A DNA stretch of 64,000 nucleotides. Origin: Dermanyssus gallinae (taxonomy: Eukaryota > Arthropoda > Arachnida > Mesostigmata > Dermanyssidae). The position numbers were made by a program, and so were the translations under genes. The DNA lies in the NCBI GenBank assembly GCA_003439945.1, contig QVRM01001520.1, positions 37,400-101,399 of the forward strand, in the 5' to 3' direction. Shown one piece after another: positions 11,240 to 24,017 of this stretch (position 1 is the stretch's first letter; each line of letters begins with the position of its first letter). The notes beneath the pieces were generated by a model. It saw only the letters and a list, made by a program, of their open reading frames with translations, was not told the origin of the DNA and searched no databases.

Positions 11240-11700
11240 GCAATACCGAATGAGCTCCAAAAAAGGACAATGACAGCATTTTAAAAATTTTGCGCTATAA
11301 CTGGTTCGCTAAGTTCCGTTCCAGTAACTTAAGTCTTCTGAATGAACCCCGTTCTGGAAGGCTATTACGCTCGAGGAAGACCGCTTGCGCGAAACCGCGG
11401 AACAGAATGCCCGAGTAAGTACGCGTGAATTACAACTGAACTTCGAGGTGTGTCACACAACCGCCCTCACTCGCCTGTGCGCCCCTGGTTTCGTCTCAAA
11501 GTTGAACCAATGGGCACTACATGACTTGAGCCAGCTTAACAAAGTAGAACGCCTAGCAAAATGCTCTTTCTTCAGCGAGATGTAGAAACCAAGTTGTTTT
11601 GCCATGGAAATTGATAGTGTCGTCCAAAGGTGGAAGACACCAATGTGGCTACAATGAAGGGTATGTTTTGATTGAATCATTTTTTAGATCGACTTTGAAG
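11240..11700 (+). pseudogene. mariner transposase relic with the middle deleted
   Basis: Reading across frames from about 11296 gives NWFAKFRSSNLSLLNEPRSG, the end of the first helix-turn-helix unit of mariner transposases. The frame at 11385-11585 has STRELQLNFEVCHTTALTRL followed by GFVSKLNQWALHDLSQLNKV, matching the second HTH and the WVPHELT linker. After 11600, DSVVQRWK and then GYNEGYVLIESFF resemble the C-terminal end of mariner (xRWxKCIDxxGxYxxE). The catalytic DDD core between them is absent, so this is an internally deleted, non-autonomous derivative. Inverted repeats were not identified. Confidence 0.7.
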
Positions 11701-11756
11701 AAAAATCTAGTTACTCTCTTTCCTACCCCTATATACACATACGTTTGCTTGTTAAC

Positions 11757-12865
11757 TCTATATATATATATATATAGGCAATCATAGTCAGCTAGGTTGG
11801 TCAAGCTAACGCACAGCTGCAGGAAGACTATTGCGTGATTATTGCCAGCCGGTCGACCCTAGTCCGCTGGACAATGTAGTCGGCCCGGCCGTGTGCGTCT
11901 GGGCATTGATCCGTTTGCTTACGTCAGTCTGCATCAGTACGTGTGCATGTAAGTGAATAACTAAGTAAGAACGTAGGTAAGTAAGTAGGTGAGGCAAAGA
12001 GATTTGCGAACATTTTTCTTGCCGCCATTCTTTTTGCTTTCGTTTCTTTTCTTGTTGTTCTGTTTCATCGTGTCCACCCGATGTTACACAATGTGGCGTG
12101 CCATGTCGAGGCAACATGTGTGAGAGGTGTGCGTGTAGGGTTGCCGGTTGAATCAGATTCCGGAGAAGAAGAAGGAGGAGGGGCGGTGGACTGATCTCGG
12201 ACGTGCCGGGGTGGTCGGCAGGATGGATGATGGCCAAGACCCTCGAGGGGTGGGACGGGGAACGGGGCGAACGGGTGTTGTAGCGGTACTGGTGGTATCG
12301 TGGTTCGTCACGTTCACGTTGCAAATGTGCTTGTTTTGTCGGCTACCAGTAGCTGTTCAGGCGTGAATGGACGTTAGCGTCGATAAAAGTTTGTATGTTA
12401 CGCTGTATAGACAGACGTTTCGTGGTGTTCGTAGCGCGCGCGTGGCGTCAGCTGGCCGAGAATTTGCCTGTTGGCCGTGGCTGCTGTGCCACCCGCTCCA
12501 CCATCCAGCCTCAAGTCAAGTAATGGCAATCATAGTAACGATATTCGGCAAAATATGAATCATCATACAGGTGGAAATCGTACTAGAAAGAAGAACTGTT
12601 GCAGTAATGTAACAACAGTGGCGGCGGCGCCGGCAACAGCAGTTGCGGCAGAAGCAGCAGCAGCAGGTGAAGTTGTGTCAGCAAACAAAAAAGTAGATGC
12701 GTTCGTTGGTAAACAGCTCGTGTTGATCCTCGTTGACGTCGTGGTAACGATTGCTGTGGCTGTTCCAGTGGTGCCTTTATGGTGAGCGACTAAGCTAGTA
12801 GATAGTTATGTGGATAGAAAGTCATAGACACCTAGGCTGGACTACTGACTGCTAGATTTACGACG
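11757..12865. other. No recognisable gene
   Basis: Contains a short (TA)n at 11757-11778, a weakly repeated AAGTAAGTAGGTAAG-like run at 11950-11990 and GC-richer sequence at 12180-12500. Several frames of 60-160 codons exist on both strands, none with a recognised domain. Confidence 0.45.
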
Positions 12866-12867
12866 CC

Positions 12868-13315
12868 GCCGACCCAGTAGACCCGACCGCGCTTCAACCG
12901 CTGTCACAGTGCTTCAGTAGACCTTACCCGGCTTCAGTAGACCTCACCGCGCTTCAGTAGACCTTACCGCGCTTCAGTAGACTTCACAGCGCGTCAGTAG
13001 ACCTCACAGCGCTTCAGTAGAGACTACCGCGCTTTAGTAGACCTCCCAGCGCTTCAGCAGACCTCACAGCGCTTCAGCAGACCTCAGAGCGCTTCGGCAG
13101 ACCTCAGAGCGCTTCAGCAGACCTCAGAGCGCTTCAGCACTCCTCAGAGCGCTTCAGTAGACCTCATAGCGTTTTAGTCAAGCTCACAGCGGTTTAGCCA
13201 ACCTCACAGCGCTTTAGTCAATCTCACAGCGCTTCAGTCGACCTCACCGTGTTCTAGTCAACCTCATGGCGCATCGGAAAACCTCACCGCGCTCCAGTCG
13301 ACCTTCACGGCGCTT
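12868..13315. repeat. 20-bp minisatellite, about 22 units
   Basis: Consensus close to CAGCGCTTCAGTAGACCTCA, repeated in register for ~447 bp. Variants drift along the array: CCGCGCTTCAGTAGACCT early, CAGAGCGCTTCAGCAGACCT in the middle, CAGCGCTTTAGTCAACCT late. Neighbouring units share variants, as expected from local duplication. Most units carry the 6-bp palindrome AGCGCT. The array abuts a SINE head at its right end. Confidence 0.95.
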
Positions 13316-13318
13316 AGG

Positions 13319-13621
13319 TGGCGGCGTTGTCTAGGGGACTAGTGCGCTAGTCATGGTTGTCATCTACCGGTCCCCGATTCGATCCCTGTTGTTAATCGAA
13401 TTTTCTTTGAGCGATCCTTATTGAGATTAGATGATTAACCATACCGCTGAGTGTCAGCGGCCATGCTGCCACAAGGACTGTTAGGGAAACCCTAGATATC
13501 TTAGCATGTCCGGCCCTCGGTGCTTTGAAGATATACCTCAGGTTGAGTTCCAAGCCCGCAGCGGACGGAGGATAGTCTAGAATTGAAAACAACCTCCTTA
13601 AAAAATGTTTTTAATTCTAGG
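13319..13621 (+). repeat. tRNA-derived SINE, family B, full-length copy
   Basis: The head begins GCGGCGTTGTCTAGGGGACT and has box-B-like GATTCGATCCC near 13376. The body includes GTCAGCGGCCATGCTGCCAC, GGAAACCCTAGATATCTTA and ACGGAGGATAGTCTAGAATT. It ends in a 44-nt hairpin (13578-13621) whose arms run CTAGAATTGAAAACA and TGTTTTTAATTCTAG. Copies at 21581-21756 and 57950-58066 share the body end and hairpin; the copy at 38655 shares head and body but has another tail. The minus-strand frame here is open only because the copies share ancestry. Confidence 0.8.
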
Positions 13622-13740
13622 TAGCCATAACTGCTAGTACCTAACTTGGTACTATTACACACTATTCCGCTACTATTATTACAACACGTTGCCAATTACA
13701 TTAGAACAATGCCGGCTAGACGGAGAAGAAAATAAATCTA

Positions 13741-13747
13741 TATAAAG

Positions 13748-13798
<51 letters not shown>

Positions 13799-13862
13799 GG
13801 TGAGCGAGAGAGAGAAAGATCTAGCACCCGCGATTGAATGGCAGGAGAGAGAGAGAGAGAGA
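13741..13862. repeat. (TA)n followed by (GA)n
   Basis: TATATA at 13748-13768 runs into GAGAGA at about 13768-13796, with further GA-rich sequence to 13862. Confidence 0.9.
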
Positions 13863-13999
13863 TGTAAACTAGCAGAGAAAAGAAAGGGCGACATTTCAGA
13901 AGCAAAGCTTTTGCGAGCAAAACGGCCCGAAAAAAAGATAAACAAAGAAATGAGAGAAGCGGGGAGGCGGGAAAGAGAAGCAATATCTAGTAACTACAG

Positions 14000-14760
14000 A
14001 TGATGATAATGATGATGGCCTGACGACAAGTTATGGGTGCCATCCTTCTCAGCTCGAACGAACGGCTCGCCGAAGCCGACCCGGGCTGGGCGGCTGGCTG
14101 GCTGGTTGGTTGGTTGGTTTTCGATTGCCATTGCTGCGCGAATAGCCACAGCGGATCGTGGTGGTCACGGCGGCAGATCGCTGCTAAGGCGCGAGAAGCA
14201 CATCAACATGTGCTTTCTTCTTGTCTGCCTACCTGCCTGCCTGCGTATCCCGCAAGCTAGATGACTATCTATGTTCGTATGTATGTGTCTATCTATCTAT
14301 CTGTTTATTTATCAATCTAGCTATAGGTAGGTGCACCGCCGTGTAGCCGACGAAAAGCTGAATGCGCAAGAAGACGCCGAATACGCGCCGACGTTGGTCA
14401 AGATGATGCTGGAAATGAAATGCTGACGGTGGTGGTGGTGGTGGTGGTGGTCATCAAGGTGATGATGGCGCCAATGCTGCTGCTGCTGATAATGATACGG
14501 ACCATCATGGTGGTGGTGATGATGATGATGATGATACTGATGATGATGATGATGGTGACGATAAGGAACATAAATCATCAAAATCATAAGTAATGCAAGC
14601 ATCAACAACACGGCGGTAAAGGCGGTGATGATGACGAAAACTGACGAAATCATGTGACCGCGGTTGTGCAGGTGAATTCGGCTAGGACCATCATCATCAT
14701 CGTCGCCATCATCATCAGCATCATTATGAGCGCCATTTTCTTTCTTTAGACGGTCTAATC
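14000..14760. repeat. GAT/GGT triplet-rich block, no gene seen
   Basis: GAT, GGT and ATC triplets dominate 14400-14580 and 14690-14730. Short GGCT/GGTT runs lie at 14090-14120 and TCTA runs near 14290. The minus-strand frame translates to poly-His/Tyr and is a repeat artefact. Confidence 0.7.
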
Positions 14761-14852
14761 AACCAACTCAACTTGAGTGATTTTTATCGAAGCGCACGTA
14801 TGGTTCGATGGCCGCTTGATGACACCATGAGAGAAATGCACGGTTCTGTTAC

Positions 14853-14853
14853 C

Positions 14854-14929
<76 letters not shown>

Positions 14930-14950
14930 TATATATATATATATACATAT
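14853..14950. repeat. Long (TA)n
   Basis: About 95 bp of TA with minor interruptions. Confidence 0.95.
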
Positions 14951-15060
14951 ATGCATACATATTTATATGCATTTGCATTGATTGATATAGATGCGGCGCG
15001 TCTGCGTACATTTGAAGCGTGCCACGATACAAAGCACACTAAAATAAAGGAAAACTCAAA

Positions 15061-15300
15061 TTTGATCGATTGATTGATTGATTGATATTCAATATACAGC
15101 CTTCGCCTACAGGTCGCGCACCTGTTGGCACCACAGTCGCAAGTCCGACCTCTAGTTGGCTCGGCGGTGGAAGTTCCCTTCTGAAGTCGTCGTTTAAAAG
15201 CGTGTCACGCCCTGCTGAATATCTAGAATGGATGATTGCATGACGGAGCCCGTTTGACGCAACTCCGTCGTTCAATGTCAAACGGCACACACACAAACAC
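15061..15300 (-). other. Possible retroelement 3' piece with (AATC)n tail
   Basis: On the minus strand an ~85-codon frame ends in (AATC)n at 15064-15085, the same tail type as the LINE at 7647-9564. The coding part (RRELPPPSQLEVGL) was not assigned to a family. The tail is the main reason to suspect a LINE or SINE end. Weak call. Confidence 0.3.
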
Positions 15301-15309
15301 AAGCACAAC

Positions 15310-15499
15310 CAAATCTAGTATACGATAGGCGCTCGTCACTACGAGCTAAAACCGGTCAAACTAGCAAAGTGAACTTTTTGTGTTTAGGCATCATTACCGT
15401 TGGATAATATGCCCAGCCAGTAGATTTGCGCGACTAGCTATGTACTTGTCTGTCAGTGAGAACAGAACCTACGCGCCCTATATATATATATGTATATTA

Positions 15500-15535
<36 letters not shown>

Positions 15536-17640
15536 GTGTCTAAATAAGTGTATGCAGATAAGTCATGTCTATGGTATATGTAAGTAAATAATTGCGTGCG
15601 ATCGCGTGAAGTACTTGTACTCATCCGGACGCATACATGCACGGATGCTTGGAAAATTGGCTTTCCACAATACAGTTGGTTAGTGTGCTACGGATGAGGT
15701 CGTCATTTCAATCACAATCGTCGTCGTTTGTGGGTGGGTGGCTGTTAGCGATAGCAAAGCGTTACAACACAAAGTCTTAGGTAGCTGGTTAACACGTTTT
15801 ACGCGTTTCATTTGTTCGTGCTTCCATCTTCCCACAGAGCCACACAGCCAGCGCTGTGTCGCAGCTTCAGCGCTGTCACATGCGCTGTTGTGGCTGATGA
15901 CGAACCAAGCGCGCACGGGAACTCTTGAATATTTAGCCAGCTGTACAACAAACAGGCTGTTTTGTCTAAAGAATACGGCCAACGCCGTACTGAGAACAGT
16001 TTACGACAAAAGTCGAGTATGTATGTAATGCCTATGTTTTTATCTCTCGCGTTCAGTACAGCAGTGTTTTGCCGTTTTGCTAACAAAACAATCACATTCA
16101 GAAAAAAGTGCGTATTTAATAGGGATCATTTTATTATGCATCAAATTGATGGTGGTTTGATATCTGATACGATATAAAGTAGTCGACATAGCAATACCAG
16201 CTCCGTGGTATGCCGTGGCTGCAACCGCCCCAAGCCCTAAGGTCTGGGATGGTTTACTTGCGGCTACAGAACTCTCCTTGGTCAATTGGCTGTGTTCCGT
16301 CGGCTCTCTATCATCCTGCCAGGCAGCCACGGAAATCTGCGTGGTTAAGTAAGTTGCGACCGACCCCTTTGTGGGTTCTAGCTCTTCTTGGCTGTCCAAT
16401 AGGTTGTGCCACCACCATCCTATGAGCTTTCTCTTGGCGGCTTTCGATCGACTCACCGCCGTTCGGAACTAAATGTATGTGGCAACAGGACAGTAGTGTT
16501 CAATTAGACTCACAAGTAAGGAAGTAGGTTGAAAGAACACTACCTAAGCCACCAGTTCGTTCGGCCCTATGAATGGTAACGCCTCGGCGTTTTAGAAGGG
16601 TGCATAAGCCGTGTAAGCCACTATTTCTACTATAAGCAGAGGCCGATACATAGATCTACAGAAACCCATTCTCTGGTGGAGCTAGCTGCGCCTTTTGGAC
16701 CAACGAGTCACAACAAATTTTGGCGACAAATCGGTCCGACTCGAATCGCCTGATCGGTCATTTGGCTGTGAGTCTGAGCCCGGTCAGGCCAGAGTCTCAA
16801 ATGGCAAAAGTGTAAAAATATGTTTGCGTCGAAAGAAGTAGGAATGCTTGCTAGAATTTAAATTGTGGGCACGGAAACGCCTATTGGCGCAACTTGTTAT
16901 GTCTGCGTGATGTTTTTTTTGTAAATAAGTGTTCAATCAACCAAAACGCTGCCAGTGCAATGAATAATGAATAGCAGCCCCGTAAAATATATAACTGTAT
17001 ATATGCTAGATATATTTACAGTTGCGTGCCGTTTTAAGTGCAGTTTGGTCAACAAAACAGAATAAAGAATATAGCTGGCAACTTTAACACTGAACCTAAT
17101 CGTTGGTTAGCTCCCGGCACAACGTATACCCTTTTGAAGCGATATCTACTAAGCTTTGCAGCTTTAGGTTAAAGTTGAGAAATAACTTTTCATAAAACCT
17201 GTGGCCGTAAAGCATCTGAACTGAGGCCATGACCATCGCTCAGCGTTGCGCATCTATATTTCTAATTGTTTGTGCCCTGTTAAAGCATACTGTACTCGTT
17301 GTGTCAGTCTGCAAACGATACGAAGTTGGTGTCCTTGTTCAAATACAATTTGTTCGTTTTGCAATTTTCTCTTTTCTGCATCCCCCAACAAGTAGGACGT
17401 TTGCTTGGGGCAAATCGACGTTGTAACCATTACGGTATTGCAATTTGTCAGTGTCAGTCAGTTTGACTTAAGGTTGTGTCTATGCTGGAAGGCGAATAAT
17501 CTAGCTCAGCTATACATATATCGAATGGATTAGAGTGGTCCTTGCTAACGAAAGCCTAGTGGTGCGTTTGCTTTGCTCTAGGTAATCGGAGCGTGTTCGA
17601 TACTATGGTGACTGCGCTTTAGTGTACGAATTTTGCCACA
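15310..17640. other. No recognisable gene
   Basis: Short (TA)n at 15480-15531. A 138-codon minus-strand frame (16456-16040) is compositionally normal but matches no domain I know. The rest is unremarkable. An exon of an unrecognised gene cannot be excluded. Confidence 0.4.
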
Positions 17641-17715
17641 ACAACAACAATTGCCACTACTACTTCTATATCTACTACTCTTTTATGATAACTTATTTTA
17701 TCATCGTGCTATATA

Positions 17716-17756
<41 letters not shown>

Positions 17757-18480
17757 TCTACATAGTAGCAGGCAGCGTTCGTCAGCGTCCCCTACAACGA
17801 GACAGGCTTAGAGCGTCCAACGCAACTGACGTATCGATTGCAAGTGTCGCACGTCAGTGTGTCAATGCATGAATACATGTCGAAAGGTGCCCGTCGAAAG
17901 CCAAAGCCGATGTCACCCAACGTCATATCACCCATGGACGTGGACACTACACATATAACGACCATATAATTTAATTAAATAGACTACTACATCATGTCCG
18001 TACGTTTTTTTTCGGTGACAGGGAAAAATCGTGTCCGTTCTACTACTACTACTAGTAAATAGAATCACTCATTAAAATTACTACTATTACGACGCCGACA
18101 ATCTACTTCTACTAGTACTACTACTACTATTGCTCCCAATACAACCAGTGATGCTGCAGCAGCCAATGCTGTCGATGTCGCAACATTCACCACCACCACC
18201 ACCACTAGCAGCAGAAGCAGCACCCCAGTCATCATAACACCCCCAATCCCAGTCGTCATAACCCCATGCCCACGATTCCTCCCCCAGCCAAACGTCATCG
18301 TTGTCGTTCGGGATTCTTCTTGCTGGAACTGCACATCGCTGTTTGACGACAGCGGCAACAGTAGCAGCAGCAACCCCATCAGCAGCAGCAGCAGCAACCC
18401 CACCAGCACCAGCAACCCCATCAGCAGCAGCAGCAACCCCATCAGCAGCAGCAGCTGCATCCTCGTGCTGGGGCGCGTTG
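17634..18480. repeat. (TA)n and CTA/CAG/ACC triplet block
   Basis: (TA)n at 17708-17754, CTA triplets at 18040-18130, ACC/CAG at 18180-18220. An imperfect ~24-bp repeat of CAGCAGCAGCAGCAACCCCAT type lies at 18355-18455. A minus-strand frame through it reads Ala/Gly/Asp-rich and is probably not a protein. Confidence 0.75.
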
Positions 18481-18499
18481 GGATGTTGAGTTAGCCTTG

Positions 18500-18980
18500 A
18501 ACTGTATATACTGTTCGTTGGCGTCACTTCGTCATTATAAAGTCTATTGTCATCGTCGATGCCACCGCTGCCGTCTGGTCGTTGATTGGAACATCGCCAT
18601 ATCATTGTGTGATATGGCGATCCGCCAAGTCCAATACGGTCTCTCTCTCACTCTCTCTCTCTCTGCTCGCCTTCGGCGCCTTCGACAGGTGTGTTGCGCT
18701 AGCAACCAGTAAATACACCTATCACCGTTATTCTTTATTACTGCTGCTTCTATTACGACGAGAATGCTAGCAATCTTCCCAACAAAAAAAGAATCAACTA
18801 CGACTTTTGGAATTAAAACTACCGGCCGGGGCCGACCGTTGTTTTTCGGTAGCCGGTTGCAGCGGCAGAGGAGCCGCAATAAATAGCCCGAGAAAGTCGG
18901 TCACGATAGCTTCTAGGCACAATATTTCACGATAGATTTGTACACGTGCTCCTTCTCTCATCGGCGCTCAATTGTGACGT
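18500..18980. other. No recognisable gene
   Basis: Mixed sequence with a CTCTCT run at 18640-18662. No family motif in either strand. Confidence 0.5.
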
Positions 18981-18981
18981 G

Positions 18982-19236
<255 letters not shown>

Positions 19237-19239
19237 CAT

Positions 19240-19689
19240 ACATATAGCACACTGGCCTTGTCGACAGGTTCCATAACAGTTTAGCGTGGGTGCGCGAAGA
19301 ACAGGTTTTGCGCGGCGTGTCCGCGGGGCCCGACACGCTGCAATGACTTGACGAGATTTCAGTTGGTCGGTTGACTTTTGGGGCCCTGTCACTGTCGATG
19401 CAGAAGCAAGCCGGGCCAGCGGTCCTTAACGCCCCTACCTGTTCGATTACACACCACCTGTTTCACCGTCTTGTCGTTGTCATTACTACTATTATTGTTG
19501 TTGTTTGTTTGTTTGTTGTTGGGCTGTCGTCAGCCTTGTCTCGTCTGTCATGCTGGCACTGGCGCGCACTTGGCTACAGGCAACGCATGGTTGTATGTAT
19601 GCGTATATATGTGTGTGCATGTATTTATATATAGTATAGGGTTGGCAGGTTGGAGGGTAGGGGGCGAGTTTTCAGTAAAATGATTCGTT
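19240..19689. other. No recognisable gene
   Basis: Mixed sequence, GTT-rich near 19495-19520 and ending in a short TATATA. Nothing assignable. Confidence 0.5.
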
Positions 19690-20300
19690 TTCTCTTTGCA
19701 GCTGATATGGTTGTTTTGAGGAGAGATTTTGGGGGTTTAAGCGATGCTGTGATGTCTGGGGGCAACAACAAATTAATTTGATGTGGTGTTTAACGAAAAA
19801 AAATGCCGCATACGTGTATATTACTACTTTCGGGATGGGGGGGGGGGTTGAAGCAGAAGGTCAGGTTACAGAGAGGCTAGTTAGAGACGTCGTAAAGTGT
19901 CAATAGTTCAAGGGTTCAATAGACGTGTGGTTACAGAGGCAGGCAATGAATGTGTGTGGGCCGACATTTACAAATGCTGTACCTGGTACATAGTTCGATT
20001 TTATGGAGTAACCTACTATAGTACTGGGGGGAAATAATAAGGTTTTCCTTGGGGTATGAGTTTAATTGCAGCAGTTAATTATAGTACAATAGTAGAATTT
20101 GTAGTTCGAGCTCCTCCTAAACAATGATAAGCGGAAGAATCGCTGTTGAGCAGAGGAGGAAAACTTTGACCACTAAAGTCAAAGCCATTTCGAGAGTTAA
20201 TAGGTATGCCCTAAAGAGTATTGTTGTTTCAAATGCTGATGACGGTCGCAATGCAGAGTGTAATGACGGCTACGCAATGGATTCCATTTTAAAGGCTACT
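19690..20300 (+). pseudogene. Decayed LINE copy of the 7.6-9.4 kb family
   Basis: Near 19700 the frame reads LFAADMVVLRRDFGGLSDA, matching FADDMVV in the good copy; the catalytic DD has become AD. It continues with DVVFNEKK near 19780 (good copy: DMVFNEKK). At about 19945-19990 it reads MNVCGPTFTNAV (good copy: MYVPGLTFANAA). After that the similarity fades through frameshifts and stops. It contains a G11 run at about 19837-19848. Clearly non-functional. Confidence 0.65.
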
Positions 20301-20744
20301 TAATGGGGTCCTATTTGAGCAATATAGTTCATAATAATACCTGTTCTTCTTTATCAAATCGCTCTATTTGAAACTATGTCATTTTCCGATTACTTCAGCT
20401 GTGTGATTATATGTTTTTTATTGCAGCTGATGCCAATTCTGCATACGAGGCTTTCCGAGAGAAGCCTTTATCAATTATATATGTTTTTGCTTTCAGGACA
20501 ACTCGCTTAGATAGTTTGTAAAAAAATATTTTTTTTTCTCCAGGATATTGACAGCTCCGACGTTGTGTCAATTAAATGTGTCGTTGGCACGAATATATTT
20601 ACTCTCCTGAGAGGTAAGGGGAATTTAGTTTGATGTTCTTTCATTCCTTTCCAAACAACTACCACAGCTAACAACTAGTAGGTAAGATTATCAGCTCGTC
20701 ATCTTCTTCGGGCACCCTCGCAAGCGTCTTAAGGCCTCTTTTTT

Positions 20745-20850
20745 GTAATTCTGCTTTTTACAAAGGGGGTGACAAGGCAGTTTTGCCGAGGTACCGCCCC
20801 ATACCCCTGATAATTGATTACTTGAAGGTTTAGCTGATTAGTTCGGCCTG
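20745..20850 (+). pseudogene. Possible RT fingers fragment of the same LINE type
   Basis: One frame reads FYKGGDKAVLPRYRPIPLI, similar in layout to the KxGDxxxxxxYRPISLL block at the start of LINE RT domains. It is short and lies downstream of the more C-terminal relic, so it would have to be a separate insertion or a rearrangement. Confidence 0.35.
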
Positions 20851-20859
20851 CGGCCTAGT

Positions 20860-21575
20860 TGATGAATTGAACTTGGTTTTTATTTATCCTAGCCATTATA
20901 ATAATTTACAGATGCATCACGCCACTCAATATTGACTACTAAGTTGCTACACTGCAAGTAGAAAATGTCCTAGATATTTGTATTACACTTAGACGATTTT
21001 TTTAATTGTTGTGTTGGCGAATTGTTACGTGCAAGTAAAAAGTGGCTATTGTGAAGATCCACGAGGTGTCTTGGCCTCCATGAATGCATGAAATGGCATT
21101 CGCAGTTAGATTATATTACATCCAAATGCTACGCCATAATCTCATCTCTGCGTCAAATAGGACGGAAATAGGAACACCAAATGGTGTTTCCATTATTCTT
21201 GGCAGTTCTCTGCTATGAATCTTTCTTATCTAGGGAGATGGAGACGAGCAGCCTCTTCGTAGGGCCAGGTTGTTTCAGAACGAGGCGTTTGAAACCATGC
21301 TCGCCAGACGAAGCAGAGCCCCAGTTAGCGATCTCTACGTCATGCTGTCCAGACTTCTCCAGACTCGCTGTTCGCTTTACACGCTTTGTATTGCAATCCT
21401 AGTCCCTCGGTGGCGTAAAACGTCGCGTCACGCCACAGCGTTCGAAGGGCCTCTTGTTCTATAAAAAACCGAGCGACTATAATCTGGCATGCCGCTTACC
21501 GACCATCTGGGGTCACACCCCGGGGCTTTCTTATTGGCGAAGTCAGGAAATGGCTCTATGGTGCCTTAGTCGCCT
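20860..21575. other. No recognisable gene
   Basis: A 64-codon frame at 21270-21464 has normal composition but no known motif. Nothing else stands out. Confidence 0.4.
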
Positions 21576-21762
21576 TAGGTGCCTTAGTGTCAGCGGCCAT
21601 GCTGCCACAAGGACTGTTAGGGAAACCCTAGATATCTTAACATGTCCGGCCCTCGGTGCATTGAAGATATACCTCAGGTTAGGTTCCAAGCCCGTAGGGG
21701 ACGGAGGATAGTCTAGAATTGAAAACAACCTCCTTAAAAAATGTTTTTAGTTCTAGTCGCCT
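21567..21762 (+). repeat. SINE family B, 5'-truncated copy
   Basis: From about 21588 it matches the copy at 13319-13621 almost base for base through the terminal 44-nt hairpin (21713-21756). The tRNA-like head is missing. TCGCCT directly after the hairpin is repeated near 21570, just before the element, and may be a short target-site duplication. Confidence 0.8.
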
Positions 21763-23200
21763 AGACTAAAGCATACCGGTTGTGCTTTTCATAAAAGAAA
21801 TCAACTGTGATGACGAAGTTACTGTGATACTGCCTGTAGTCAAATTTGCAAATTATTGTAAACGTGTTAGAATCATATTACAGAATTGGCCTTGATATGG
21901 GCCCCCGTAGATCACAGGGCGAGTCTTGTATCTTTTGTCCCTCAGGACAATCGCGAAATGCGTCGAATGTACGATTTAGTCGCCTTTGTTTCTTGCGTGT
22001 CAACGATCACGTTTCAGTCCATTGAGCTAGAGGTACCTCCGAAGCCAAAGAAAACAGCTTGACTCTATGCCTTTTGCTGTTAGCATTTTCTCTATGTCCC
22101 ACTTAGTTGCTTTAATGCGCACGCCAGTGCCACATGAGTAAATTTGTAGTCTTCTACAACTAGTTTTATTAAAAAAGAGTAGTCTTTCGGCATTTCGTCT
22201 ACTAACGTCCTAGCCCAATAGGGATTCATAGGTTCCTCCTTTTACGCCAATGATCTATAGAAGTTTGGTACATGAACTAACATTATTTTTGTGTATTATC
22301 AAGAATTTATTCGTTAGAGTTTAAGAAAGACAACTTTCGTTTATAGGCATATACACTTGTTATGCATCAGCCCTCTAAATCGAGCTCAGCCCAGCTAGCA
22401 GTTATCTAAAAGTGTCGCGACGTTGTCACGATGGGTTCCATGGACCTTAATGAGCTTTCTAGCAACGGGGCCCGGTTCCCTAGCGTTTCAAGTGCAACTA
22501 GGCTAAAATAGTGCATGGACACGATAACCTCAGCCATCCTGGTCACATAGTAACCCGCTTAGGTAGCGCCACGAACGACTGCAGCTCAGCTTCTTGCGTG
22601 AGTGTCGCCCTCGCATGATGTGTGATTGAGGCGGGATGAACTAAACGAATAATTGATGATCTGAGAAAGAACAGCCCTCCGTACGCTCCCAATAGCAGCA
22701 ACCTTCTCGGGGCCGTCTGTATCTTGATTAGCCAGTCCTCCGTCTGCGGTCGTATGCATGACGCAACCTTGCAGGAGAGTAAAGGTGTCTTGCATGACGT
22801 CGGTGGCGTCGGCTGGAGCCGGGCAAGAATACTTTGCACTTCTGGGGTTAAGGTTAGCCCACTCGTGCTTTTAAAGTTCTTCCATTTACGTGAGTCCTGT
22901 GTTACAGTAGAGAGGTCACTTGCTCGTTCAGTCAAAGAGTCTAGAGCGCTTAATGTTTCAAAAGCCTACTAAACTACAATAGTGTGTGATTCGACTAGTT
23001 CTGCATATTTGCTCACCTTAGTTCTTTCGCCTGCTAAGGAGGACACGGCCGGTGTTCTGGCCGTTCTGTGACTAACCATCGAGGCTGAAGGTGAGCTAGT
23101 TCCCGTAGCGATTCCAGCCGAATTCGAAAGTCCCTTTGCTCTCTCATCATTGCTTCTGCACAAGCCGATTGACTGCTAGGGTGCTTAGGTGGTCCGCCGT
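21763..23200. other. No recognisable gene
   Basis: Two minus-strand frames (22935-22543, 130 codons; 23163-22969, 64 codons) are not low-complexity, but I recognise no domain. They could be parts of a retroelement ORF1 or unassigned exons. Confidence 0.4.
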
Positions 23201-23210
23201 TCAGTGGTCT

Positions 23211-23722
<512 letters not shown>

Positions 23723-23874
23723 TACATACACATACCTATGTCTAACATCTGTCTCTGCGTGTGTGACTCGATGCGTGTAGGCCGGTATGTATTTTCTTTC
23801 TAGGCAATTGGCTATCTGCCGTTTGCTTTGTGTATGAGCGATTGAGCGGGAGAATAAGCCAGCGCGTCCGTATT

Positions 23875-23976
23875 AATATAATAATAATAACGTTGGCGGT
23901 CGGCGGAACCAGTTAGGTCTTTCCCGCAGGTCACTGGTACGGCGCGCTAGCTTAAATTAGCAGCACACGTTATAAA

Positions 23977-24017
<41 letters not shown>

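Noticed and set aside
14321..14653. His-rich 110-codon minus frame, possibly metal binding
   Set aside because: It comes from GAT/GGT triplets; the His runs have no surrounding unique protein sequence.
18065..18605. 172-codon Ala/Gly/Asp-rich minus frame
   Set aside because: It spans CAG/ACC/CTA repeats; the Ala-Asp-Gly-Val periodicity mirrors the DNA repeat rather than a protein family.
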